This document shows, in pieces, positions 1 through 6,829 of a DNA stretch of 7,813 nucleotides. The notes under the pieces are model-generated. The model was given only the letters and a program-made list of their open reading frames with translations. It searched no databases and was not told the origin of the DNA. This DNA comes from Burkholderiaceae bacterium (GTDB lineage Bacteria; Pseudomonadota; Gammaproteobacteria; Burkholderiales; Burkholderiaceae), in contig CANGWT010000070.1 of NCBI GenBank assembly GCA_947457745.1, positions 1 through 7,813 on the forward strand, given 5' to 3'. A program made the translations under genes and the position numbers. The stretch's first letter is position 1; every line of letters starts with the position of its first letter.

Positions 1-41
1 GCTTTACTATCAACTACAGCAGATGCATGAATCCGAGTCAT
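1..41 (-). CDS. lpxA: LpxA N-terminus, UDP-N-acetylglucosamine acyltransferase (partial, cut by window edge)
   Basis: Only 13 codons are present, reading MTRIHASAVVDSK. This matches the usual LpxA opening, where the short 'I-H-x-[ST]-A-V-[IV]-D' stretch begins the first hexapeptide coil. LpxA transfers the R-3-hydroxyacyl chain from ACP to the 3-OH of UDP-GlcNAc, the first step of lipid A synthesis in the cytoplasm. The ATG shares its A with the fabZ stop codon (TAATG), so the two genes overlap by one base and are probably translationally coupled. A good Shine-Dalgarno, AAGGTG, lies in the last fabZ codons four bases upstream. The identity rests on this short N-terminus plus the invariant fabZ-lpxA gene order; the rest of the gene is outside the window. 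Confidence 0.85.
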   Translation of the reverse strand, partial: MTRIHASAVVDSK

Positions 42-490
42 TACGCACCTTTCGTACGAACGGCACAAGTGATATTCGCTTCGGCAGCTAACTCGCCATC
101 CACGGTAGCCTGCACTTGGAACTTATAGATACCAGCACGTTCACGCTCTAGCTTAGCCGTCATGATCAATTGATCGCCAGGCAATACCGGCTTCTTAAAA
201 CGAGCACCATCAATACCGGCGAAGTAATAAACCGCATTTTCTTCACGCACTTCAGAAAAAGTCAGGAGTGCTGCTGTTTGGGCAAGCGCCTCAATAATCA
301 AAACCCCCGGCATTACCGGAAAATCTGGGAAGTGCCCCTGAAAGAACGGCTCATTCATGGTGACATTCTTAAGTGCGGTAATACTTTGACGAGGCTCAAT
401 CTCTAATACGCGGTCAACCAATAGAAATGGATAGCGATGTGGCAATAACTTCAGAATTTGATTAATGTCGATAGCGATAGGTTTGCTCAT
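41..490 (-). CDS. fabZ: FabZ, 3-hydroxyacyl-[ACP] dehydratase
   Basis: This 149-residue protein has the usual length for FabZ and a single hot-dog fold. FabZ dehydrates 3-hydroxyacyl-ACP to trans-2-enoyl-ACP in fatty-acid elongation, and it competes with LpxA and LpxD for the hydroxyacyl-ACP pool. The N-terminal motif LLPHRYPFLLVDRV is at residues 15-28. The active-site block follows at 46-71, with the catalytic His53 in QGHFPDFPVMPG and Glu67 in IIEALAQ. The ATG is supported by AGGT six bases upstream and by the family N-terminus. The gene lies 50 nt after lpxD and overlaps lpxA by one base. Sitting between two acyltransferases that use its substrate fits the known balance between phospholipid and lipid A. 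Nothing is truncated or missing. It could only be confused with FabA, but the length and the lpxD/lpxA context argue for FabZ. Confidence 0.97.
   Translation of the reverse strand: MSKPIAIDINQILKLLPHRYPFLLVDRVLEIEPRQSITALKNVTMNEPFFQGHFPDFPVMPGVLIIEALAQTAALLTFSEVREENAVYYFAGIDGARFKKPVLPGDQLIMTAKLERERAGIYKFQVQATVDGELAAEANITCAVRTKGA
46..51 (-). promoter_or_regulatory. Shine-Dalgarno for lpxA inside the fabZ 3' end
   Basis: The minus strand reads AAGGTG-CGTA-ATG. The site lies in the penultimate fabZ codons, four bases before the lpxA ATG. It supports the TAATG overlap as the true lpxA start. Confidence 0.6.
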
Positions 491-540
491 GTATTTACCT
501 GCTGAATAAAGTTTCTAGATTTTGTAATAAGGCGGTGGAG
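491..540 (-). other. lpxD-fabZ intergenic gap, the longest in the window
   Basis: This is 50 nt of AT-rich sequence. It contains a TCTAGA hexamer palindrome and the fabZ ribosome-binding site (AGGT at 497-500). I find no stem followed by a T-run that would make a terminator, and no convincing -35/-10 pair. Transcription most likely reads through from lpxD. Confidence 0.5.
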
Positions 541-1596
541 TTATTTAGACTTATCTAATAATCGTAAGCGTTGACGGATTTTATCGAGACCCCGCAGAAT
601 TGCCGCGTTTTTCTCCCAAGCACTATGGGGCATTGAAGGGTAAACGCCCGTGTAATGCTGTCCCGGCTCAGTGATCGAACGAATAATTGAGGTGTTACCA
701 GACACGGTTGTTCTATCTGCAATAGTGAGGTGACCAGCAAAATTGGCTGCGCCACCAATAATGCAGAAGTTGCCAATTTTGGTACTTCCTGAAATGGCAG
801 CACAACCAGCAATCACGCAACAGTTACCCACCACCACATTGTGAGCAATTTGCACTTGATTATCAATCTTGCTGCCATTGCCGATAATGGTGTCACTCAT
901 AGCACCACGATCAATCGTGCTTGACGCACCCACTTCGACATCATTTCCGATGACAACAGCGCCGGTTTGCGGGATTTTCACCCACTCAGCATCCGTAGCG
1001 GAAAAGTCAGGAGCAAAACCAAAACCATCTGCCCCAATGACCGCTCCACTGTGAATAATGCAGCGCTCACCTAGCTTGGTTTCTGAATAAACAGATACAT
1101 TGGGGTAAATCAAGGTATCACTGCCAATGTTGGAATTTCTAGCGATAGAAGTGTTTCCTAACAATACAACTCGCTCACCTAATTTAACGCCAGGACCGAT
1201 TTGCACGAATGGTCCAATATGACATGACACTGGAATACTGACGCTAGGGTCAATAGCGGCACTGGGATGTACTCCAGGCGCATAAACAGGTGCAGAAACC
1301 TGAGCAAAGTGTTGCGCCATTCTGGCAAAAGTGGCGTAGGGATTTTTAGAGACGAAAAATACTCGCTCTGCTCTGTTACTTCCAGGGTTCGCCTGGAGAA
1401 AATCTAAATCCGCCTGACTGACAATCAGACCACCCGCAACACTATCGCTAGCTTGTTGGCGATACAGCGGATTCGAAAGAAAGGAGATTTGACTTGCTTG
1501 GGCTCGCTCGAGAGGAGCGAGGCCTTGAAGCGAGAGGGAGCCATCCCCCACCAAGCTTACTTGAAACTGTTTGGCCAGCTCGATGGCGGTGGGCAT
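541..1596 (-). CDS. lpxD: LpxD, UDP-3-O-(3-hydroxyacyl)glucosamine N-acyltransferase
   Basis: This 351-residue protein fits the usual LpxD size. LpxD adds the second R-3-hydroxyacyl chain, N-linked, from ACP to UDP-3-O-acylglucosamine, the third step of lipid A synthesis, in the cytoplasm. Residues 1 to about 100 form the uridine-binding N-terminal domain. Hexapeptide repeats (left-handed beta-helix, I/V-G-x-x) run from about 107 to 308. The family block GADGFGFAPD is at 188-197. The catalytic histidine is His252 in QIAHNVVVG, equivalent to E. coli His239. A C-terminal helix (about 326-348) follows SMPHSAWEKN, as in trimeric LpxD. The coil just after the catalytic site is cysteine-rich (Cys259, 260, 265, 278), a minor oddity. 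The ATG lies five bases after the skp stop. Its ribosome-binding site is weak (AAGTAAG, overlapping that stop), which suggests coupling to skp translation. Confidence 0.97.
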   Translation of the reverse strand: MPTAIELAKQFQVSLVGDGSLSLQGLAPLERAQASQISFLSNPLYRQQASDSVAGGLIVSQADLDFLQANPGSNRAERVFFVSKNPYATFARMAQHFAQVSAPVYAPGVHPSAAIDPSVSIPVSCHIGPFVQIGPGVKLGERVVLLGNTSIARNSNIGSDTLIYPNVSVYSETKLGERCIIHSGAVIGADGFGFAPDFSATDAEWVKIPQTGAVVIGNDVEVGASSTIDRGAMSDTIIGNGSKIDNQVQIAHNVVVGNCCVIAGCAAISGSTKIGNFCIIGGAANFAGHLTIADRTTVSGNTSIIRSITEPGQHYTGVYPSMPHSAWEKNAAILRGLDKIRQRLRLLDKSK

Positions 1597-1601
1597 AAAA
1601 C

Positions 1602-2129
1602 TTACTTAAGACTATTCAAAGCCTTGATGACATCATCAGTAACATCAACCTTGGGATTGGCATAGGCTGGGTCTTGAATAATGACATCAATTTTTTTTAG
1701 TTCAGCAATTTGTTTAAGCGCTTGATTGGCCTTTTCTGCAATTTTTGCGCGCTCTTCAAAGTTACGCTGATTGAGATCCTCAGTGTACTCACGTTGTTTG
1801 CGTTGCAATTCGCGATCTTGGTCGGCCAACTCACGCTGACGACGTGCACGCTCAGCCTCAGACATGACTGCCGAATCACGATCTAACTTTTCTGCAGCAG
1901 ATTTGATTTTTTGGGCGCTATCACGAATTTCGTTTTGGCGTTTTGTAAATTCATTTTGCAACTTAGTTTGGCTAGCTTTAGCCATGTTGGATTCGTTGAA
2001 TACTTTTTCAACGTTCACAGCCGCAACCCGAGTTCCAGCATCTTGAGCCAATGCCGATGGCAAAGCAATGAATGATGAAGCGGCAATGAAGCCGAACTGA
2101 ATCCATTTGGAAGATTGATGAAGATTCAT
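1602..2129 (-). CDS. skp: Skp/OmpH family periplasmic chaperone
   Basis: This 175-residue precursor has a Sec signal peptide: a short basic start, a hydrophobic core at about 11-23, and a likely cleavage after Ala28 in ALA-QD. The mature protein of about 147 residues matches the Skp/OmpH family. Residues 34-46 (RVAAVNVEKVFNE) are the typical first beta strand of the trimerisation domain. About 48-140 is very rich in Lys, Arg, Glu, Gln and Ala with heptad spacing, as in the paired helical 'tentacles'. The end (about 147-172, IDVIIQDPAYANPKVDVTDD) returns to the body domain. Skp trimers hold unfolded outer-membrane proteins in the periplasm and deliver them to BamA, whose gene lies directly upstream (18 nt gap). 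Its Shine-Dalgarno is the strongest in the window. An A8 run covers codons 144-147 on the coding strand. Confidence 0.95.
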   Translation of the reverse strand: MNLHQSSKWIQFGFIAASSFIALPSALAQDAGTRVAAVNVEKVFNESNMAKASQTKLQNEFTKRQNEIRDSAQKIKSAAEKLDRDSAVMSEAERARRQRELADQDRELQRKQREYTEDLNQRNFEERAKIAEKANQALKQIAELKKIDVIIQDPAYANPKVDVTDDVIKALNSLK

Positions 2130-2133
2130 AAAA

Positions 2134-2141
2134 CTTTCCTT
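2134..2141 (-). promoter_or_regulatory. Strong Shine-Dalgarno for skp
   Basis: The minus strand reads AAGGAAAG-TTTT-ATG, placing the AGGA core seven bases from the start. It lies in the 18-nt bamA-skp gap and is the best ribosome-binding site in the window. This fits a chaperone needed in larger amounts than BamA. Confidence 0.7.
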
Positions 2142-2147
2142 AAATAA

Positions 2148-4496
2148 TTAAAATGCTGTACCCACTTGGAACTGCAAACGTTGGACATTATCCGTCGGTA
2201 ATGCTTTGATCGGAATACCGTAACTGAACTTGAGCGGGCCCAAAGGTGATATCCATGATAAACCTAAGCCATAAGAATATCGCAATACGAGATTGATATT
2301 TTCAGCATAGACATTACCGCCGTCCACGAAGCCAAATACCCGCAAAGTTTTATCCACTCCAGATCCAGGAATAGGTACGGTGTACTCTAGGTTACTGACT
2401 ATCTTGGACTGGCCACCGGTTGGCTGATTCAAGCCAGTAGTGGTGTTATAGAAAGTGGGGCCTAGTGAGCCTGGGGAGTAGCCTCGAACCGAACCAATAC
2501 CACCAACATAGTAGTTTTTGGTAATCGGAAATGGGTACTTGCCATAAGCTTCGCCATAGCCTACTTCGCCATTAAAGGACAAAATATTGCCTTTTGAGAA
2601 CGAGTGATACTTTTGATATTGTCCAAATATGCGGTAGAACATCATATTTCCCAGCGGGGTTCCAGCTTCAGCATTCAACTGCTGCAGAGATCCAGAAGAA
2701 GGGATTAAAGCGCTATCACGACCATCTCGTGACCAGCCTACCGTGACAGGCACGTTATAGGTGGTCAATGTGCCTGGATAGCCGGGAGCCGGAACACCAT
2801 AGTCCTGCATATAGGTCAAATATGGCAAAGGCGTACTTGAACTAGATTGAATCCTAAATGCCTCAACTCCAGATCCAAAGAATACCCTGTCAACTTCTGT
2901 ATACGGAACACCGAACTTAATATTGCTACCAACAGACTTAATTTGATAATTGGGATCACCAGTGTAGTAAAGCGGCTTGGATGATCGGTAGTACAGATCG
3001 GTATAACGACTAATACCATCCTCAGTAAAGTAAGGATCGTAGTTTGACAAGGCTAAGTTCTGATTAATTTTGCCTAAAGCCATATTCAAACCGACTGCAG
3101 TACCAGTACCAAATGCATTCTCTTGATTAATACCGGCAGTGAGGATCAACTTTTCAGTTGAAGAAAAACCCGCACCAATCGTGATGGCGCCAGTTGGTTT
3201 TTCGGTTACCTTTACGTTTACATCAACCTGATCGGGTGACCCAGGAACGTCCTGAGTAGAAATATCGGTCTCTGTGAAATAGCCCAAACGACCTAAACGT
3301 TTTTTGGAGAGATCGATTTTTTCACTATCGAACCATGAGCTCTCAAACTGGCGCATCTCACGACGAATCACCATGTCACGAGTCTTGGAATTTCCGGTAA
3401 CGTTCACCTGACGAACGTATACACGGCGACCTGGATCTACCACCAGAGTGAGATCAACCTCACTTAAGTCGCGACGAATATCCGGCTGCGGGTTGATGGT
3501 TGCAAACGCATAACCATATGAACCCAGAATTTCTGCAACCGCCCTAGTGCTTTCAGACAATTTAGCGGATGAGAAGGTATCACCTGGCTTGAGGGTCACA
3601 AGCTGAATGAGCTCAGCCTCTTTACCCAATAAGTCTCCGGCTAGACGCACATTTTTTACAGTGAACTTATTACCTTCACGAATACTGATAGCGAGGTAGA
3701 TACCTGTTTTATCCGGAGTAATAGAAACCTGAGTGGACTCAATCACAAACTCAAGGTAACCACGATTAAGGTAATAAGAACGGATGTTCTCTAAGTCGGC
3801 GGTAAGCTTTTGCTTGGAATACAAATTATCCTTGCTATACCAAGAAAGCCATCCACCCGTCTTCAATTGCATCTCACTTTTGAGAGTGCCCTCGCTAAAG
3901 ACCTTGTTGCCGATGAAATTAATCTCCTGGATCTTAGCTACAGGGCCTTCATCAATATTGAAGTAGATCGCTACTTGATTACGCTCTACTGGGGTAACAG
4001 TTGCAACCACCTCAGCGGCGTACATGCCCTTACCAACATACTGTCGCTTCAGTTCTTGTTCAGCTTTGTCAATCAGGGCCTTGTCATAAAAGCGGGCTTC
4101 AGCCACACCTACTGCTTTTAAGGATTTACGCACCACTTCCTGATCAAACTCTTTCATCCCAGTAAATTCAATACGGGAAATAGTGGGACGCTCTTCAGCA
4201 ATAACAATCAAGACATTACCTTGTGCTTGAATCTGCACATCCCGGAAAAAGCCAGTACTGTACAAAGCCTTAATAGCCTCGGCACTCTTCTCGTCCGTTA
4301 AGGTATCGCCCACCTGAACAGGCAAATAGCTAAATACAGTTCCTGGCTCTACTCGTTGCAAACCCTCGATTCGAATATCTTTAATCACAAAGGAGCCAGC
4401 AGCCTGTGCATTGACACAAAAACTAGCCACAACAATCAGAGCTAACTGAGCAAGAAATCGAGTTACAGAGCGAAAAGAGGGGGTCAGAAAATTCAA
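2148..4496 (-). CDS. bamA: BamA, outer-membrane protein assembly factor (Omp85)
   Basis: This 782-residue precursor is close to the family length (E. coli about 810). A signal peptide covers residues 1 to about 32, with cleavage near AQA-AGS. Five POTRA domains follow, each opening with a strand such as VIKDIRIEG: about 37-103, 105-184, 187-275, 278-355 and 358-433. About 437-782 is the 16-strand beta barrel, with the conserved loop-6 VRGY at 670-673 after GGIGS and a C-terminal beta-signal ending in Phe782. BamA is the core of the complex that folds proteins into the outer membrane. The start is TTG, overlapping the rseP TGA stop (TTGA). An in-frame TAA lies eight codons further upstream with no ATG, GTG or other TTG between, and the next NTG codons that could serve as a start without losing the signal peptide are absent. 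No Shine-Dalgarno precedes the TTG. Confidence 0.97.
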   Translation of the reverse strand: MNFLTPSFRSVTRFLAQLALIVVASFCVNAQAAGSFVIKDIRIEGLQRVEPGTVFSYLPVQVGDTLTDEKSAEAIKALYSTGFFRDVQIQAQGNVLIVIAEERPTISRIEFTGMKEFDQEVVRKSLKAVGVAEARFYDKALIDKAEQELKRQYVGKGMYAAEVVATVTPVERNQVAIYFNIDEGPVAKIQEINFIGNKVFSEGTLKSEMQLKTGGWLSWYSKDNLYSKQKLTADLENIRSYYLNRGYLEFVIESTQVSITPDKTGIYLAISIREGNKFTVKNVRLAGDLLGKEAELIQLVTLKPGDTFSSAKLSESTRAVAEILGSYGYAFATINPQPDIRRDLSEVDLTLVVDPGRRVYVRQVNVTGNSKTRDMVIRREMRQFESSWFDSEKIDLSKKRLGRLGYFTETDISTQDVPGSPDQVDVNVKVTEKPTGAITIGAGFSSTEKLILTAGINQENAFGTGTAVGLNMALGKINQNLALSNYDPYFTEDGISRYTDLYYRSSKPLYYTGDPNYQIKSVGSNIKFGVPYTEVDRVFFGSGVEAFRIQSSSSTPLPYLTYMQDYGVPAPGYPGTLTTYNVPVTVGWSRDGRDSALIPSSGSLQQLNAEAGTPLGNMMFYRIFGQYQKYHSFSKGNILSFNGEVGYGEAYGKYPFPITKNYYVGGIGSVRGYSPGSLGPTFYNTTTGLNQPTGGQSKIVSNLEYTVPIPGSGVDKTLRVFGFVDGGNVYAENINLVLRYSYGLGLSWISPLGPLKFSYGIPIKALPTDNVQRLQFQVGTAF

Positions 4497-4516
4497 GGTG
4501 AAAGGTAGCGTTGCAA
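4493..4516 (-). promoter_or_regulatory. rseP-bamA overlap: TTG start in TTGA without Shine-Dalgarno
   Basis: The minus strand runs GCTACCTTTCACC-TTGA. The TTG of bamA and the TGA of rseP share two bases. The preceding bases are pyrimidine-rich with no AGGA/GGAG-like core. Initiation of bamA is therefore inferred to depend on ribosomes finishing rseP. Confidence 0.6.
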
Positions 4517-5626
4517 ATCGTTAAACAAGGCTAGCAAGGAAAGGGATATCAGAAGCAAAAAACCCACTTTTTGGAGCTTTTCCTGCAGTGATAAAGACAT
4601 TCGCTTACCAGCAACCAACTCCCATGCATCATACAGGAGCTGACCCCCATCGAGCATTGGTAGGGGCACCAAATTCAAGAGTCCAATACTGATACTCATG
4701 AGGGCTAAAAAAGCTACAAATGGCTGCCAGCCAACCTGAGCAGACTTGCCTGCCATATCCGCAATACTGAGCGGCCCACCAAGCTGTTTTAAGGTTGTTT
4801 TACCTGTAAATAGGCCCAACATTAACCTGAAGGAAATCTTGGTTATCAGAGAAACCCGTTGATATGCAAAACCTAAGGCATCTATCGGCCCCAACTTGAG
4901 CTCTATCCACTCTGAGGGTGGAATAGATTGGGGAAACAAGCCCAGCGCCTGAAATGGATCGGATTCAGGGGTAATTGGAGGTAAATCACCTTGCCTAAAG
5001 GATTTGACGTGACGGGCACCAGCCGCATCCTGGATTTCCAGGGCAAATCCTTGCTCACCCGTAATCGCATTTAAGAGAAGCCAACGCAATGCATTCCAAC
5101 TTGGGACCGAGTCAAACTCATCCAGAATGGGGGCACCGCTGTAGTCAGAGGAAAGGTATTGCCAACCAATAACTTGATCACCTGCCGCTACCCCTAATTT
5201 TGCAGCAATGGATTGTTCGGGTGGAGCTTGCAGTCGAGCAGGGAGCTGGGGCACCCCCGAAACATAAATCACTGAGAATAAAATGACTGCCAAGAGGAAG
5301 TTAGCAAAGGGCCCTGCGGCCACAATCATAGAGCGCTGCCATAGGGGCTTGACATCGAAGGATTGGGGGCGCTCTTGCGCTGAAATAATTTGCTCACGAT
5401 CACGGCCGTCCAGCAATTTGACATAGCCACCTAAAGGAATGGAAGCCAGAACCCACTCAGTGCCATTAGTAGCGTGATAAGTAAAGAGCGGCTTACCAAA
5501 TCCCAAGGCAAAACGAAGTACTTTTACTCCGCACAAACGAGCTGCTAGAAAATGACCGTACTCATGAAAACTGACCAGCACACCGAGCGTGACTAAGAAT
5601 GCAGCAAGAGTAATTAAGGCCTGCAT
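4493..5626 (-). CDS. rseP: RseP family site-2 intramembrane metalloprotease, apparently with one PDZ domain
   Basis: This 377-residue inner-membrane protease has the zinc site HEYGH at 21-25 in the first membrane segment. The distal motif NLVPLPMLDGG is at 318-328, with Asp326 as the third metal ligand. Membrane segments are near 4-29, 100-123, 300-320 and 352-368. In E. coli, RseP cuts the anti-sigma factor RseA after DegS and also clears signal-peptide remnants. Family members are usually about 450 residues with two periplasmic PDZ domains. Here residues about 127-232 match the first (PDZ-N), and the sequence then passes directly to the region before the third membrane segment, so PDZ-C appears absent. 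A loop of about 15 residues (157-172) is added inside the remaining PDZ. The ATG lies 12 nt after dxr with only a weak ribosome-binding site. The catalytic residues are intact, so the gene should be active. Confidence 0.93.
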   Translation of the reverse strand: MQALITLAAFLVTLGVLVSFHEYGHFLAARLCGVKVLRFALGFGKPLFTYHATNGTEWVLASIPLGGYVKLLDGRDREQIISAQERPQSFDVKPLWQRSMIVAAGPFANFLLAVILFSVIYVSGVPQLPARLQAPPEQSIAAKLGVAAGDQVIGWQYLSSDYSGAPILDEFDSVPSWNALRWLLLNAITGEQGFALEIQDAAGARHVKSFRQGDLPPITPESDPFQALGLFPQSIPPSEWIELKLGPIDALGFAYQRVSLITKISFRLMLGLFTGKTTLKQLGGPLSIADMAGKSAQVGWQPFVAFLALMSISIGLLNLVPLPMLDGGQLLYDAWELVAGKRMSLSLQEKLQKVGFLLLISLSLLALFNDLQRYLSP

Positions 5627-5638
5627 CGAAAGACCGAT

Positions 5639-6829
5639 CTATTTTTGAATGTTGCGAATAAACTGATTGGCAGCTTGACGAGCCTGAGTATCAGCCGCAA
5701 GAATAGTTTCCAAAGAATCTGCAGAAGACGATGGCAAAGCATTTAAACAGTGCTCCACCACCTTTGGAATGCTTAAGTAAGCCAATCCATCCTCTAAGAA
5801 AGCGGCAACAGCAACTTCATTGGCGGCATTTAATACGGCAGGCGAAGTTCCCCCCGCTCTTGCAGCGGCAAAAGCCAAGCTCAAACAAGGAAATTGGGCA
5901 AAATTAGGCTCTGTAAAACTAAGACCACTTAACTGCGTCAGATTCAAAGGAGCGACACCAGCATCAATACGTTCAGGCCAAGCCAATCCATAGGCAATCG
6001 GTGTACGCATATCAGGTTGACCCATTTGCGCTAAAACTGAGCCATCGCGATAACGCACCATCGAGTGCACTACGCTTTGCGGATGAATCAAGACTTTAAT
6101 TTTTTCTAGTGGCAAGCCAAACAACCAAAAAGCTTCAATGACCTCAAGACCTTTATTCATCATCGTCGCAGAATCAACCGAAATCTTTCGGCCCATCACC
6201 CAATTCGGGTGGGCACAAGCTTGATCAGGAGTAATGCACGCTAAATCTGCAAGCGGTCTATTCCTAAAAGGTCCCCCAGAGGCGGTTAACCAAAGTTCTT
6301 CAACACCTAAATGAATATTTGGGTTTTTTGTGAAGCGATCCGGTAGACATTGAAAAATCGCATTGTGCTCGCTATCAATCGGTAGCAATTCACCGCCGCC
6401 CGCTTTCATGGCCTGCATAAATAAATTACCCGACATGACCAGCGCTTCTTTGTTAGCGAGCAATACCCGCTTACCGGCTTTTGCTGCTGCCAAAGTCGGG
6501 ACTAGACCAGCGGCTCCCACAATCGCTGCCATCACGGTATCGCACCCAGATTCAGTTACTGCGCTGACTAAGGCCTCAGGTCCATAGAGAACTTGAGTGG
6601 GAATCTTTTTTTCTTGCAACAGTTGACTCAGTTGAGCGGCGCCATCAGCGTCAGCCACCACAGCAATAACTGGCTTGAACTCGATACATTGCTCGGCTAA
6701 GCGCTCAATCTGTTTTGCAGCAGTCAGAGCCACCACTTTAAAGCGATCAGGATGGGCGCGGATCACGTCTAAGGTATTAACACCAATCGATCCAGTAGAC
6801 CCTAAGATAGCAAGCTGTTTAAGAGACAT
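5639..6829 (-). CDS. dxr: Dxr, 1-deoxy-D-xylulose 5-phosphate reductoisomerase
   Basis: This 396-residue protein has a typical Dxr length. Dxr (IspC) converts DXP to 2-C-methyl-D-erythritol 4-phosphate with NADPH and a divalent metal, the first committed step of the MEP isoprenoid pathway, and it is the target of fosmidomycin. The NADPH loop ILGSTGSIG is at residues 8-16 and LANKEALV at 124-131. The metal ligands are Asp152 and Glu154 in PIDSEHNA, and Glu229 in MNKGLEVIEAF. Also present are LTASGGPFR (181-189) and IHPQSVVHSM (248-257). I chose the ATG at 6829, which forms TAATG with the cdsA stop and follows GGGTGGA. A GTG nine bases upstream (6838) is in frame but lies inside that Shine-Dalgarno and would add only Met-Asp-Leu. 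Dxr supplies precursors for the polyprenyl carrier made by UppS, encoded two genes upstream. Confidence 0.97.
   Translation of the reverse strand: MSLKQLAILGSTGSIGVNTLDVIRAHPDRFKVVALTAAKQIERLAEQCIEFKPVIAVVADADGAAQLSQLLQEKKIPTQVLYGPEALVSAVTESGCDTVMAAIVGAAGLVPTLAAAKAGKRVLLANKEALVMSGNLFMQAMKAGGGELLPIDSEHNAIFQCLPDRFTKNPNIHLGVEELWLTASGGPFRNRPLADLACITPDQACAHPNWVMGRKISVDSATMMNKGLEVIEAFWLFGLPLEKIKVLIHPQSVVHSMVRYRDGSVLAQMGQPDMRTPIAYGLAWPERIDAGVAPLNLTQLSGLSFTEPNFAQFPCLSLAFAAARAGGTSPAVLNAANEVAVAAFLEDGLAYLSIPKVVEHCLNALPSSSADSLETILAADTQARQAANQFIRNIQK

Noticed and set aside
170..406. A 78-codon plus-strand open frame antisense to fabZ
   Set aside because: It is entirely inside fabZ, with low-complexity cysteine and asparagine content and no family resemblance. 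Chance open frame.
491..540. Possible promoter or terminator in the lpxD-fabZ gap
   Set aside because: It is AT-rich, but there is no TATAAT-like element with a matching -35 and no hairpin with a T-run. The TCTAGA palindrome alone is not evidence.
1453..1665. A 70-codon plus-strand open frame across the skp-lpxD junction
   Set aside because: It spans the 3' end of skp and the 5' end of lpxD on the opposite strand. Nothing supports expression.
2031..2036. GGAACT on the minus strand, resembling the -35 of a sigma-E promoter
   Set aside because: It lies within skp coding sequence (Ala-Gly-Thr-Arg codons), no matching TCTGA-like -10 appears at the right distance, and it is not upstream of a gene start.
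3810..4121. A 103-codon open frame on the plus strand antisense to the BamA POTRA region
   Set aside because: It lies wholly within the clearly coding bamA frame, its translation resembles no family I know, and no promoter or good ribosome-binding site precedes it. It is an antisense shadow.
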